Shown here: positions 17,861 to 26,740 of the stretch, piece by piece
How positions within the stretch are numbered: the first letter of the stretch is position 1
Layout: every line of letters begins with the position of its first letter
NCBI GenBank assembly: GCA_965226785.1
Contig: CBDDEC010000002.1
Coordinates: forward strand, 1,053,668-1,117,667
DNA length: 64,000 bases
Source of the DNA: CBDDEC01 sp965226785
GTDB lineage: Bacteria > Chloroflexota > Dehalococcoidia > UBA2979
Direction of reading: 5' to 3'
Program-made: the position numbers and the translations under genes
The notes under the pieces: model-generated
What the model was told of the DNA's origin: nothing
Seen by the model: the letters and a program-made list of their open reading frames with translations, nothing else
Database searches by the model: none

Positions 17861-18789
17861 TTAGGCGCCGCGGAGGCGCGGGTCGAGCAGGTCGCGGAGC
17901 GCGTCGCCGAAGAGGTTGAGCGAGAGCACGGTGAGGGTGATCGCGCCGCCGGGCGCCAGCACCATCCAGATCGCCTCGCGGAAATAAGTGCGGTTGCTGC
18001 CGCTCAGGTCCTGCCCCAACGAGGGCGTTCCCGGCGCGACGCCGAGACCCAGGAAGCTGAGCGCCGCCTCGCCCAGGATGACCCCGCCGATGCCCAGGCT
18101 GGCGCCGAGGATGACGAAGTGCATGACGTTGGGCAGCAGATGGCGGGAAAGGATGCGCCCGTCGCTGGCGCCCATCGCCCGCGCGGCGAGCACATAGTCC
18201 GAGTTGCGCAGCTGGATCGCGACCCCTCGGATGATGCGCGAGCCCCCGAAGATGGCGCCGATCGAGAAGGCGAAGACGAGGTTCCGCATGTCCCAGACGA
18301 TGGTGATGAGACTGCCTCCGTCAGTGCTGGGTGCGCCGAAGATCGAGACGATCAGGAGCAGCGCGATCAACTCCGGGAACGCCGTCCAGATCTCGCCGGA
18401 GCGCTGGATCACGTAGTCGACCGGCCCGAGGAAGTACCCGGCCAGCAGACCGAGCGCGGTGGTGAGCACGATCCCGATCGCCGTCACGCTGAACCCGATC
18501 GCCAACGAGATCTGCGACCCGACCAGGGTCCGGCTCAGCACGTCCTCGCCGATCGCGTTGGTGCCAGCCAGTGGTCCCAGCTCGGCGCCTGCAACGGATC
18601 CGCGACGCTCTCGCGCGGGTCGTAGGGCGCGATCCAGGGCGCGATAATGGCGGTCACGAAGAATGCCAACACGAGCAGACCCGAGACCGCGCCCAGCGGT
18701 CACCGCCGCGCATAGCGCAGCAGCCGACGCACGATGCCGAGGCGTGAACGCCTCGTTTGGCCTTCGACCGAGAGCGTCAGGTCGCTCAC
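17861..18789 (-). pseudogene. Dipeptide-type ABC permease (DppC-like), nonsense plus frameshift
   Basis: The C-terminal 230 residues read as a normal OppC/DppC permease (LSRTLVGSQISLAIGF, then the EAA loop RAMGASDGRILSRHLLPN). The expected start is GTG 18789, which overlaps the upstream permease stop as GTGA. From there the frame hits TGA at 18700-18702, continues in the same frame through AIIAPWIAPYDP, and then needs one base restored near 18563-18567 (HWL to TNAIGED). So one in-frame stop and one single-base deletion separate start from body. The product, as sequenced, is not functional unless these are sequence errors. Confidence 0.85.
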
Positions 18790-19739
18790 TGGTAGCGAAT
18801 CCTTGGATCCGCCCAGCCGTACAGCAGGTCGACGACGAGGTGCGATGTCACCAGCAGCACCGCCGAGTACGTCGTCATCGCCATCACGACGTTGGTGTCG
18901 CGCTGGATCACGGCGTTAAAGGTGTACTGGCCGAGGCCCGGCAGCGCGGTGATGTTCTCGAGGATCACCGAGCCCCCGAGCAGGCCCCCGATCACGCCAC
19001 CGAACACGGTGAGCAACGGGATCGCCGCGTTGCGGATGGCGTGCTTGACCAGCACCGCCCGCTCCGTCAACCCCTTCGCGCGGGCCGTCGTGATGTAATC
19101 CTGCCGCAGCACCTCGAGCAGTGAACTGCGGACGAGGCGTGCCAGCGCGCCGGCTCCGCCGATCGACAGCAGGAGCGTCGGTGGGATGATCTGCCGCGCC
19201 GCCCGCCCCGGGTCCTCCCAGAACGGGACGTAGCCGAACGGCGGCGCGTAGCTCCACCACCCCGCCGGCAGCACCAGCAGCAGCGTCAGCGTGAAGAACG
19301 TCGGGGTCGACAGGCCGAAGACGCTGAACGTGCGTACGAAGTAATCGAGCCAGCTGTCCTGGAACACCGCGGAGAGCGTCCCGAAGAGCAGCCCCAGGAT
19401 CGTGCTGAAGGTGAAGGAGAACAGCAGCACGAGGAATGAAACCGGCCAGCGCTGCGCGATCTCCTGGTGGATCGGAACGCCCGAGACCAGCGCCGGGCCC
19501 GGGTCGCCCTGCACCATCCCCACCAGCCAGTCGACGTAGCGCCGCAGCAGAGGCTGGTCGAGGCCTCGCGAGACGCGCCACTCCTCGATCGCCTCGTTCT
19601 CGGCATCGATCGGTAGGAAGAGCTGCGCCGGGTCGCCGGGGATCAGCGAGAGGCCGAAGAAGGTGATGGCGCTCACCGCCAGCAGCACCGGGATGAAGAA
19701 CAGGACCCGTCGCACCGCGTAGCGCGTCATGCCGGTCAC
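18786..19739 (-). CDS. Dipeptide-type ABC transporter permease (DppB-like)
   Basis: A 317-residue inner membrane permease with about six helices, a first helix RRVLFFIPVLLAVSAITFF and the coupling EAA loop TARAKGLTERAVLVKHAIRN that contacts the ATPase. It works with a DppC-type partner, a solute-binding protein and ATPases to import peptides or similar solutes. It reads intact, while its downstream partner and upstream binding-protein gene are broken. The start could be GTG 19739 (GAGGGG upstream) or ATG 19730. No ATPase genes lie in this operon, so they must be elsewhere. Confidence 0.88.
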   Translation of the reverse strand: MTGMTRYAVRRVLFFIPVLLAVSAITFFGLSLIPGDPAQLFLPIDAENEAIEEWRVSRGLDQPLLRRYVDWLVGMVQGDPGPALVSGVPIHQEIAQRWPVSFLVLLFSFTFSTILGLLFGTLSAVFQDSWLDYFVRTFSVFGLSTPTFFTLTLLLVLPAGWWSYAPPFGYVPFWEDPGRAARQIIPPTLLLSIGGAGALARLVRSSLLEVLRQDYITTARAKGLTERAVLVKHAIRNAAIPLLTVFGGVIGGLLGGSVILENITALPGLGQYTFNAVIQRDTNVVMAMTTYSAVLLVTSHLVVDLLYGWADPRIRYQ

Positions 19740-19801
19740 GCCGCCACCCCTCGTTTCGCTACCCTCGCCGCCTCGTCACGCCTCCTCGACCGGCTCGACC
19801 G

Positions 19802-21551
19802 CTACGTGTCGAGCCACATGTTCACCTGCCAACCACTGACGCCGGAGCGACTGTCCTCGAAGTCGATGTCGTTCACGTGCGCGTACCAGGCGCCGTGCGA
19901 GTTGCCGGTCAGCACCGGCACGAAGTTGGCGTACTTTTCCGCCATCAACAGCTCGAGCCCGTGCGAGAGCTCGGCGCGCTCCTCCGGGTCGATCGCCAGG
20001 TAGACCTCGCCGATCTGGTCGTCCACCTCCGCGTCCTCGAGGCCGGCGTTGTTCCAGAACGTCCCGGAGTCGCTGAGGAACGAGGTGTACGACAGGAACA
20101 CGGTCATCGTGATGTCGAAGTCCGATGGCTTGTCCAGGTTCGTCGTGTCCTTTGGTCCCGCACGCAAGAGGTAGATGTTCCGCACCTCCTGCTTGGTCTT
20201 CATGTTGAGCCCGACATCGTTGAGATCGTCTGACATGAAGCGGCCGGAGTCGACCCACGTCTGCGTCTCCGCCGGCAGCGTGAACTCGAGCTCGCGCCCG
20301 TCGTAGCCGCCGTCGCTCTTCGCTGCGGCGACGAGTTGCGCCGCCTTCTGCTTGTCGTGCCCGACGAGGTCGTGCACCGCGTCGTATCCGATCGGGAAGC
20401 GGTCCGGGCGGCCCGCGGCGAACACCCAGGAGCGTGCCGCGTCGCCGAAGAAGATCTTGTCGACGACCTGCTGGACGTCGATCGCGCGGTGGATCGCCTC
20501 GCGGATGCGGATGTCGGTGAACGGCGGACGCCTGATGTTCAGCAGCAGCGCCATGCCGCTCGAGCTCGGGTGGTCGCGAGGGTTGATATCGTCGCCGAGC
20601 GCGTCGACGACTGCGTCGCGCTGCCGCACGTTGTCGAACCCCATGTGGTCGATCTGGCCGGCGAGGAACGCTGCCTCGACGGCGGCCGAGTCCGGCACCG
20701 TCGTGATCTTCTTCCCGTCGGGGTAGGGACGGTCCTTGACGAAGTAATCCGGGTTCCGCACCGCCTCCTCGATCGAACCGAGCGTGTGCGACTCGTACAT
20801 GTACGGTCCGGTGCCGATCGGCGGCTGCGTCTTCAGGATGTCCTCGTCCAGGAGCTCCTTGGGGAGGAAAATCGGGTTCCCAGCCTCGTAGACGAAGGCG
20901 TATGGCTGGGTCAGGCGGTAGCGGAGCGTCTTCGCGTCGATCGCCTCGACCGTGAGGTCGTCCTTGAGGCGCTGCACGAGCGACGCCGGTGGGACCTTGA
21001 CGAAGTCGAGCAGCTCCGTCAGGTCCTCCGAGTCGATCTCGCGCTGTCCGACCTCGTCGTTGAAGTCGTTGGAGGGCTGGTTGTGGAACCGCGCCGAGGT
21101 CAGCCGAACGACAAACTCAATGTCGGAGGGCTGCTCGATCGACTCGACGCCGCGCAGGAAGAACTGGCGGGTCGGGTCGTCCGACTCGCGGAAGCCCCAG
21201 CCGTAGTCGTAGTACCCGGTGGCGCCGCGCCACGTCGGCGTGAGCGAGGCTTCCGCGCCTGAGTGCAATGGGCTGAAGTGCGGCGCCTGCGTCTGCGTGA
21301 CCTGACGCAGGATGCCGCCCGCGGACGGACCGCCGCTCGAGGCGGCCTGGGTTGGTGCCGCGGTCGCTGCGGCCCCACCGCCGCCGCCGGACGGCGGGGC
21401 AACCCCACCACCGTCCGAGTCGTCGTCATCGTCGTCGCCGCCACAGCCGATCAGCGCGGCGCCGACGAGTCCGGCGCCGCCCACAGCGGCCCCCTCTGAG
21501 AGCGGCGCGCCTCGAGACAGTCCGCTGCCAGTAACTGCGCCGCTCACTCAT
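19802..21551 (-). pseudogene. Family 5 solute-binding lipoprotein, frameshift in the signal peptide
   Basis: The body is an extracellular peptide/nickel-type binding protein (SBP_bac_5) that would feed the adjacent permeases. The natural start is ATG 21551 with GGAGGGA upstream; it encodes RRSYWQRTVSRRAALRGG, a Tat signal very like that of the intact homologue at 48818-50617. An extra G in a run of five (21491-21495 on this strand as C) shifts the frame before the lipobox (ALIGCGG). The mature part continues in the other frame, reachable only from GTG 21547, which gives a leader lacking the twin arginines. Beyond the lipobox Cys come Asp- and Gly-rich linkers. Confidence 0.82.
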
Positions 21552-21667
21552 GGTGTCCCTCCGGCCGCCACGCACGCGCTCTCCAGCACGCTTGTGATGA
21601 GCGGATAGTAGCGCTCTGGTGAAAGGCGCGTGTGAGCGCGTCCGCGCTGAATCTGTCGAATTCGGCG

Positions 21668-22828
21668 CTAACCGAGGACGATCGGCAGCTCCTCCACGCC
21701 GCGGATGACGAGGCTGCCCGAACGACGGATCTCCTCGACTGGCTTCGCGGGCCGCACGTTCGGGTAGCGCTCGAGGATGCGGCCGATCGCGACCTGCGTC
21801 TCCGCCCGCGCGAGCAGTCCGCCGAGGCAGGTGTGCACGCCTGAGCCGAACGCGATGTGGTAGTTCTCCGCGCGGTCGAGGCGCAGTTCGTCCGGGTCGT
21901 CGAACTCGGCCGGGTCGTGGTTCGCCGCCATCAACAGGCAGAGCGCCTTCTCGCCGGCCTTGATCGTCGTGCCCCCGACCTCGACGTCCGCGAACGCCTT
22001 GCGGCGCACCGTGTGGACGGGCGAATCGAAGCGCAGCAGCTCGTCCGTCGCGAGGTCGATCGGCACCTCGCCGTTGCGCAGGCGGTCGAGTTCGTCAGGG
22101 TGGCGGAACAGCGCGAGCAGCGCGTTGCCGATCATGTTCGCGGTCGTCTCCTGACCCGCGCCGTACAGAATGGTGGCGGTGTCGAGGACCTCCTCGGCGC
22201 TCATCTGGCCACCGGACTCGGCCGCGAGCAGGTCCTGCAGCACGTCGTCCTGCAGCTCCGCCTGGTGTCGCTCGAGCGCTGCGGCGAAGAAGCGATCCTG
22301 CTCCGTCTCGACTGGCTCCTCGTCGGCCGATCGCCGTGGCGCAGGCTCGCCACGGTCTCGTGCCGGGTATTCATCCTTCGACACCCGTCGAGGTTCCAGC
22401 GGCACGCCCATCAACTCTGCGATGATCGTGCGCGGCAGCTGCCGCGCGAAGTCCCAGACCGCATCGATCTCGCCGCCGGCTTCCTCCGCCTCGTCGAGCA
22501 GCTCGTCGACGACCTCAAGGATGCGCGGGCGCGCGGCCTCGGCGGAGCCGGCGGTGAAGCGGTGGGTCGCGGGGCGGCGCAGGCGGGCGTGCTCCGGTGG
22601 GTCGGCGGTGACCATCATCGTCGGTTGGTTCCAGCGACGCTGTGGCGGACGGTTGCTGGCCGTGAAGTGTTCGTTGTCCCTGAGGACGGCCACCACGTCG
22701 TCGTAGCGCGTCAGGATCCAGTGGCCGAGCGCCTCGTCCCAGAACACCGGCGCCTCGTCGCGAAGGGTCCGGTACATCGGGTACGGGTCGTCCAACCACT
22801 CTTCGGTGAACGGCTTGAATTCGGCCAT
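21668..22828 (-). CDS. Cytochrome P450
   Basis: A 386-residue bacterial class P450. The I-helix oxygen-binding motif is GAGQETTANM and the heme-binding loop is FGSGVHTCLGG with the thiolate Cys334. The N-terminus (FTEEWLDDPYPMYRTLRDE) is typical of soluble CYP107/CYP116-like enzymes. It hydroxylates an unknown organic substrate. The stretch around residues 150-175 is unusual for the family (PRRVSKDEYPARD), but the frame stays open. It lies 27 bp downstream of a Rieske ferredoxin gene that may donate electrons. Confidence 0.9.
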   Translation of the reverse strand: MAEFKPFTEEWLDDPYPMYRTLRDEAPVFWDEALGHWILTRYDDVVAVLRDNEHFTASNRPPQRRWNQPTMMVTADPPEHARLRRPATHRFTAGSAEAARPRILEVVDELLDEAEEAGGEIDAVWDFARQLPRTIIAELMGVPLEPRRVSKDEYPARDRGEPAPRRSADEEPVETEQDRFFAAALERHQAELQDDVLQDLLAAESGGQMSAEEVLDTATILYGAGQETTANMIGNALLALFRHPDELDRLRNGEVPIDLATDELLRFDSPVHTVRRKAFADVEVGGTTIKAGEKALCLLMAANHDPAEFDDPDELRLDRAENYHIAFGSGVHTCLGGLLARAETQVAIGRILERYPNVRPAKPVEEIRRSGSLVIRGVEELPIVLG

Positions 22829-22855
22829 GGCGTGCTCCCTGCGGCTCCGACCGAC

Positions 22856-23170
22856 TCAGTCGGGTCGCGCGACTCGAATCTCACCGTCTTCGACGGCCAC
22901 CTCGTACGTTCCAAGTGGCGTCTTCGCCGGTCGGTTGACCACCGCCCCGTCGCGCACGTCGAAGCAGCTGCCATGCCACGGACAGGAGATGGTGTAGCCG
23001 TCGAGCCCGCCCTGTGAGAGCGGCCCATCGAGGTGCGTGCAGAGTGCATCGATGACCCGCAGGTCACCCTCGATATTCACGACCAGGAGTGAGCGGCCGT
23101 CCAGCTCCGCCTCGTAGATCGCGCCCGGCGGCACCTCCTCGACGGTCGCTAGTCTCACCAGCTCGGACAC
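22856..23170 (-). CDS. Rieske-type [2Fe-2S] ferredoxin
   Basis: A 104-residue small soluble Rieske protein. The cluster ligands are in CTHLDG and CPWHGSCFDV, the usual C-x-H and C-x2-H pairs. It carries electrons, as in the ferredoxins of ring-hydroxylating dioxygenases. I chose GTG 23170 (GAGGAG five bases upstream) over an ATG at 23188, which would add a tail not found in the family. It is directly upstream of the P450 gene in the same direction, so it may serve that enzyme, although P450s more often use plant-type or 3Fe-4S ferredoxins. Confidence 0.9.
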   Translation of the reverse strand: MSELVRLATVEEVPPGAIYEAELDGRSLLVVNIEGDLRVIDALCTHLDGPLSQGGLDGYTISCPWHGSCFDVRDGAVVNRPAKTPLGTYEVAVEDGEIRVARPD

Positions 23171-23296
23171 GGGTGCTCCTCGTCTCACTCGCCGGCAGCG
23201 TAGCAGCGCGCGCCCTCGGTGATCGCGAACGCAGAACCTCCACGTTCGCGCGTTACGATCGGTACATCAGACGCACAACACAGCCAGGGAGACACG

Positions 23297-23722
23297 ATGA
23301 CGAACGACCCGAACGAGTGGAACCGCAACATCATCGCCGAGTTCCGTGAGAACGACGGCAAGGTCGGCGGCATGTTCGAGAACTTCACGCTGGTCCTGCT
23401 GCACACGACCGGCGCGAAGAGTGGCGCCGAGCGCGTCAATCCGCTGGCCGCGAACGTCCTCGACGATGGTCGGGTCGTCGTCTTCGGCTCGAAGGCCGGA
23501 GCGACCACGCACCCCGACTGGTACTTCAACGTTCTCGCCGACCCGGATGTCTCGATCGAAATCGGCACCGAGACCCGCGAGGTGCGCGCCCACATCGCCG
23601 AGGGCGACGAGCGTGCCGCGATCTGGGACCCGTGGTTGGAGGTCACCGGAGACGTCTTCACGAACTACGAGAAATCGGCCGGCAACCGCGTGATCCCGGT
23701 GGTGGTCCTCGAGCCCCGCTAG
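23297..23722 (+). CDS. Ddn-like deazaflavin-dependent nitroreductase family protein
   Basis: A 141-residue protein of the split-barrel DUF385/Ddn group. Signature stretches are LLHTTGAKSGAERVNPL and SKAGATTHPDWYFNVLADP. Relatives use coenzyme F420H2 to reduce quinones or nitro compounds. The ATG has AGGGAGA upstream. It starts a rightward run containing VOC, AhpD-like and LLM genes, of which the LLM enzyme may also use F420 or FMN. The physiological substrate is unknown. Confidence 0.85.
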   Translation: MTNDPNEWNRNIIAEFRENDGKVGGMFENFTLVLLHTTGAKSGAERVNPLAANVLDDGRVVVFGSKAGATTHPDWYFNVLADPDVSIEIGTETREVRAHIAEGDERAAIWDPWLEVTGDVFTNYEKSAGNRVIPVVVLEPR

Positions 23723-23798
23723 CGGCGTCTTTCCCGCCGTTCTCTACGATGCTCCCGCGCCCGCCCGAGGCGTGGCGCGGGAGTGCGAGGAGCATGCG

Positions 23799-24191
23799 AT
23801 GCCGTTCGCGATCAACCACATCCACATCAAGTCGGACGACCCTCGCCAGAGCGCCGACTGGTGGGCGCAGGCGTTCAACTTCGAGATCGTCAACGACTTC
23901 ACCCGCGACCTCGGCGACCGCTTCGTCGTCACGCGCTCCGAGAACGGCGTGACCGTCAACATCTCCAGCGCACGCACCGGCGAGACCCTGGCGCCGGGCG
24001 ATCCCGGCGTGCACGAGGGCATCGAGCACTTTGGTCTCGACTCGGAGCACCTCGAGACGGACATCGAGCGGCTCGTCGGCCTCGGCGCTGAGCTCCTCGA
24101 CGGCCCGATCGAAATGGGCGCGGTCCGCATCTGCTTCCTGCGCGCGCCAGACAACGTCCGCATCGAGCTGATCCAGCGAGACGAGCGCTAG
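23799..24191 (+). CDS. VOC (glyoxalase/bleomycin resistance) family protein
   Basis: A 130-residue protein with two beta-alpha-beta-beta-beta units. The start motif AINHIHIKSDDPRQSADWW and the end EMGAVRICFLRAPDNVRIEL carry the probable metal ligands (His near the start, Glu in the last strand). The family covers isomerases, lyases, dioxygenases and binding proteins, so function is open. I chose ATG 23799 (GAGGAGC upstream) rather than GTG 23772. Confidence 0.8.
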   Translation: MPFAINHIHIKSDDPRQSADWWAQAFNFEIVNDFTRDLGDRFVVTRSENGVTVNISSARTGETLAPGDPGVHEGIEHFGLDSEHLETDIERLVGLGAELLDGPIEMGAVRICFLRAPDNVRIELIQRDER

Positions 24192-24263
24192 CGAGGCGCT
24201 AGACTGCGGGCGAGCGGGGCAAACGCCTGCCGCGTTCGAGACGACGAGGAGATCGAGACCGCG

Positions 24264-25349
24264 ATGACCACCTCGGCCGACCCGACCGCCATCGAGATCC
24301 CCGAGCGCCTCGCCAGCGCGCACGACCGCGCGCACCAGCAGTTCGTCGAGCCCGGAACGAGCCTCGATGGCGCGACGCGCCGGGCGATCGTCGAGGAGTC
24401 GCGGGCGTCACGCAGCTGCGCGCTCTGCCTCGAGCGCCGCGTGCTCTCCTACGCCGCCGTCGATGGGGAACACACGACCGTGACCGACCTCGACGCGGCG
24501 ATCGTCGAACTCGTCCATCGCGGCGTGACCGACCCCGGCCGGCTGACCAAGGGCTGGGCGAACGCGGTCATGGCCGGCGGCGTCTCGGAGGCCGCCTTCG
24601 TCGAGATCGCCGGGCTGGTCGGCACCTCGACGATCGCCGACACGCTGGCGACTGCGTTCGGCGACGGCTCGCGCGCACTCGCAGCCGCCGAGGATGGTGA
24701 GCCTTCGGGCGAGCTGAACGAGCACGTCGTCGACATCGGCGCACGCGTGCGCGTCATGGACAACGCGCATCCGCTGCCGGGGTGGGACGGCCGTTGGGCG
24801 CCGAACATCGGGCGTGCGCTCGCCCTCGTCCCGGGCTCGATCGCGGAGTTCTGGGGCCTCTTCTCGCCGCACTACATGCCGCTGGCGACGGAGCCGGCCG
24901 ACGCGATGCAACGGCCGCAGATCGAGTTCGTCGCCTCCCGCACCTCCGCGCTCAACGAGTGTTTCTACTGAGCCATCTTCCATACCGTGGCCCTCCGTGA
25001 GAGCGGCCGAGACCGAGACGAGACCTTCGAGCTGGGAGCCGTCAACGACCGCGTCGAGGGCGGCGGCGGCGTCCGCCACGGCGCGCTGCTGTCCGAAGTC
25101 ACCTCGGCTGTCGTCGGTCGCGACCGCCCGGCGCTGGACGCCCTGCGCGCCGACGCCATGGAGGCGCTGGGCGCCGAGGGGTTCGTGCGCGCTGTGAGCG
25201 TCGCCGCCGGATTCGACGGCATTAACCGGGTGGCCGACATCATCGGCATCCCGATCGACGAGGAACGGTTCGGCGACCTGGAACAGGAGTTCTGGGACGC
25301 CACCGGCATCCTCGAGTTCGGCGACCCGCTCGCCGACACGACGGGCTAG
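24264..25349 (+). CDS. Two-domain AhpD/CMD-like protein, candidate selenoprotein (in-frame UGA)
   Basis: Two open stretches (24264-24971 and 24972-25349) share one frame and are split only by TGA at 24969-24971. Read through, codon 236 is Sec in NECFYU-AIFH, giving Cys233-x-x-Sec236-x-x-x-His240, the position of the second Cys in the AhpD/carboxymuconolactone decarboxylase redox motif CxxCxxxH. Downstream residues are a normal family C-terminus (AAGFDGINRVADIIGIPID). The N-terminal half has its own CALC pair (Cys52, Cys55) and a related helix pattern, so the gene looks like a tandem duplication of 361 codons. A hairpin fitting bacterial SECIS rules follows. The role is probably peroxide or thiol redox chemistry. 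AhpD-like selenoproteins are known; no Sec machinery is seen in this window. Confidence 0.75.
24988..25009 (+). promoter_or_regulatory. SECIS-like hairpin after UGA
   Basis: GGCC plus CTC (24989-24995) pairs with GAG (25001-25003) and GGCC (25005-25008), leaving a single bulged C and the five-base loop CGTGA. The loop begins 24 nt after the UGA, has a G among its first two bases and tops a stem of 7 bp (8 with a closing U-G). These values fall within the published bacterial SECIS ranges. Confidence 0.6.
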
Positions 25350-25351
25350 GC

Positions 25352-25771
25352 GTGCGCCTCTTCCGCGTCGCGCTGCCGGTGCCCGACCTCGATCGCGCCG
25401 TCGAGTTCTACGAGACGGTGCTCGGCATCGCTGCCGACCACTCGGCGCCGGGACGCCCGTACTTCCATGCCGGCGGCACCATCCTCGCCGTCGTCGATCC
25501 GTCGGCGCACGACCGCGAGTTCCGCCCGAACCCGGACATCACCTACTTCGCCGTCGATGATCTCGAGGCAGTGTTCGCGCGAACGCAGGCGGCGGGCGCT
25601 GGACTATTCCTCGAGGACCGGCCGGACGCGCCCGACAACGCGATCTCGGTGCAGCCATGGGGCGAGCGGTCGTTCTACTGCCGCGACCCATTCGGCAGCC
25701 CGCTCTGTTTCGTCGACGAGACCACGCTGTTCACCGGAGCGCGCAGCGCAGCAGACGAGGAGCACAGATGA
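25352..25771 (+). CDS. VOC family protein
   Basis: A 139-residue glyoxalase-fold protein starting at GTG two bases after the AhpD-like stop. Motifs are LPVPDLDRAVEFYETVLGI at the start and SFYCRDPFGSPLCFVDE at the end, typical of a VOC unit. It could bind or convert the product of the neighbouring oxidoreductases. The stop overlaps the next gene as ATGA, so translation of the two is coupled. Confidence 0.82.
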   Translation: MRLFRVALPVPDLDRAVEFYETVLGIAADHSAPGRPYFHAGGTILAVVDPSAHDREFRPNPDITYFAVDDLEAVFARTQAAGAGLFLEDRPDAPDNAISVQPWGERSFYCRDPFGSPLCFVDETTLFTGARSAADEEHR

Positions 25772-26733
25772 CACTCACCGGGTCCGCGGTCGGCGTATCG
25801 ATCCAGGCGTTCGACGCACCCTCGCTGGTCGCGCAGGTGCAGCAGGCGGAGGCGGCGGGCCTGCGCTCGGCGTGGTCGACGGTCGGCGGCGCTGGCGGCG
25901 CCGAGGTGCTGACGAGCTACGCGGCAGCGCTCGCGCAGACCGACTCGATCACCCTCGGCACCGCGATCATCCCAACCTGGCCGCGGCATCCCGTGACCGC
26001 CGCGCAGCAGGCACTCGCCCTGGACCAGATTGGCCCCGGCCGCATCCGCCTGGGAGTCGGGCCCTCGCACCACGGCGGCATGACGCGAGGCTTCGGCGTC
26101 GACTGGCGCACCCCGCTGAGCCACCTCCGTGAGTACCTGACCGTGCTGCGCGCGCTCCTGTACGAGGGCGAAGTGGACTTCGAGGGCGCGCACTGGACCG
26201 CCCGTTCGCGGCTGCGCGAACCGCGGCCGCTGCCGATCATCGCCTCGGCGCTGCGCCTTGGGTCGTACGAGGCCTGCGGCGAGCTGGCAGACGGCGCGAT
26301 CTCGTGGATGTCCCCGCTGCGCTTCCTCCTCGACGAGGCGCTGCCGGCGATCGCGCGTGGCGCGGAGCGTGCCGGTCGCGCGGCGAGCGAGGTCCCCCTG
26401 ATCGCCCACGTGCCATACGTGGTCTCAGAGGATCGTGACGCCGTCCGCGCGTTGGCGCGCGAGCAGATCAGCTTCTACGCGCAGGTTCCGTTCTACCAGC
26501 AGATGTTCGCCGCCGCCGGTTTCCCCGACGCCGCCGAGGGCTACTCGGACGAGCTGCTGGATGGCCTCGTCGTCTCGGGCAGCGAAGAAGAGGTCGCGAC
26601 CCAGTTCGTCGCCATGATCGAGGCCGGCGTCGGCGAGGTGCTGGCCGCCCCGCTGATCGAGCGCGACGACCGCGAAGCCTCGATCGCCCGCGCCTTCGCC
26701 GCCGCCGCACGCGCCGACGCCAAGGTGCGCTGA
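25768..26733 (+). CDS. LLM class flavin/F420-dependent oxidoreductase
   Basis: A 321-residue luciferase-like TIM barrel. Family signatures are LGTAIIPTWPRHPVTAAQQ and GRIRLGVGPSHHGGM. The pattern resembles F420-dependent oxidoreductases (TIGR03564-like), and the Ddn-like gene upstream supports F420, but cofactor choice cannot be proved from sequence. Start ATG 25768 lies in an ATGA overlap with the VOC gene, behind GAGGAGC. It is probably the last gene of the oxidoreductase operon. Confidence 0.88.
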   Translation: MTLTGSAVGVSIQAFDAPSLVAQVQQAEAAGLRSAWSTVGGAGGAEVLTSYAAALAQTDSITLGTAIIPTWPRHPVTAAQQALALDQIGPGRIRLGVGPSHHGGMTRGFGVDWRTPLSHLREYLTVLRALLYEGEVDFEGAHWTARSRLREPRPLPIIASALRLGSYEACGELADGAISWMSPLRFLLDEALPAIARGAERAGRAASEVPLIAHVPYVVSEDRDAVRALAREQISFYAQVPFYQQMFAAAGFPDAAEGYSDELLDGLVVSGSEEEVATQFVAMIEAGVGEVLAAPLIERDDREASIARAFAAAARADAKVR

Positions 26734-26740
26734 GCCCTCG

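Noticed and set aside
18700..18702. In-frame TGA in the DppC-like gene as another Sec codon
   Set aside because: Sec is not known in this permease position, no redox motif surrounds it, and the same gene has a separate frameshift.
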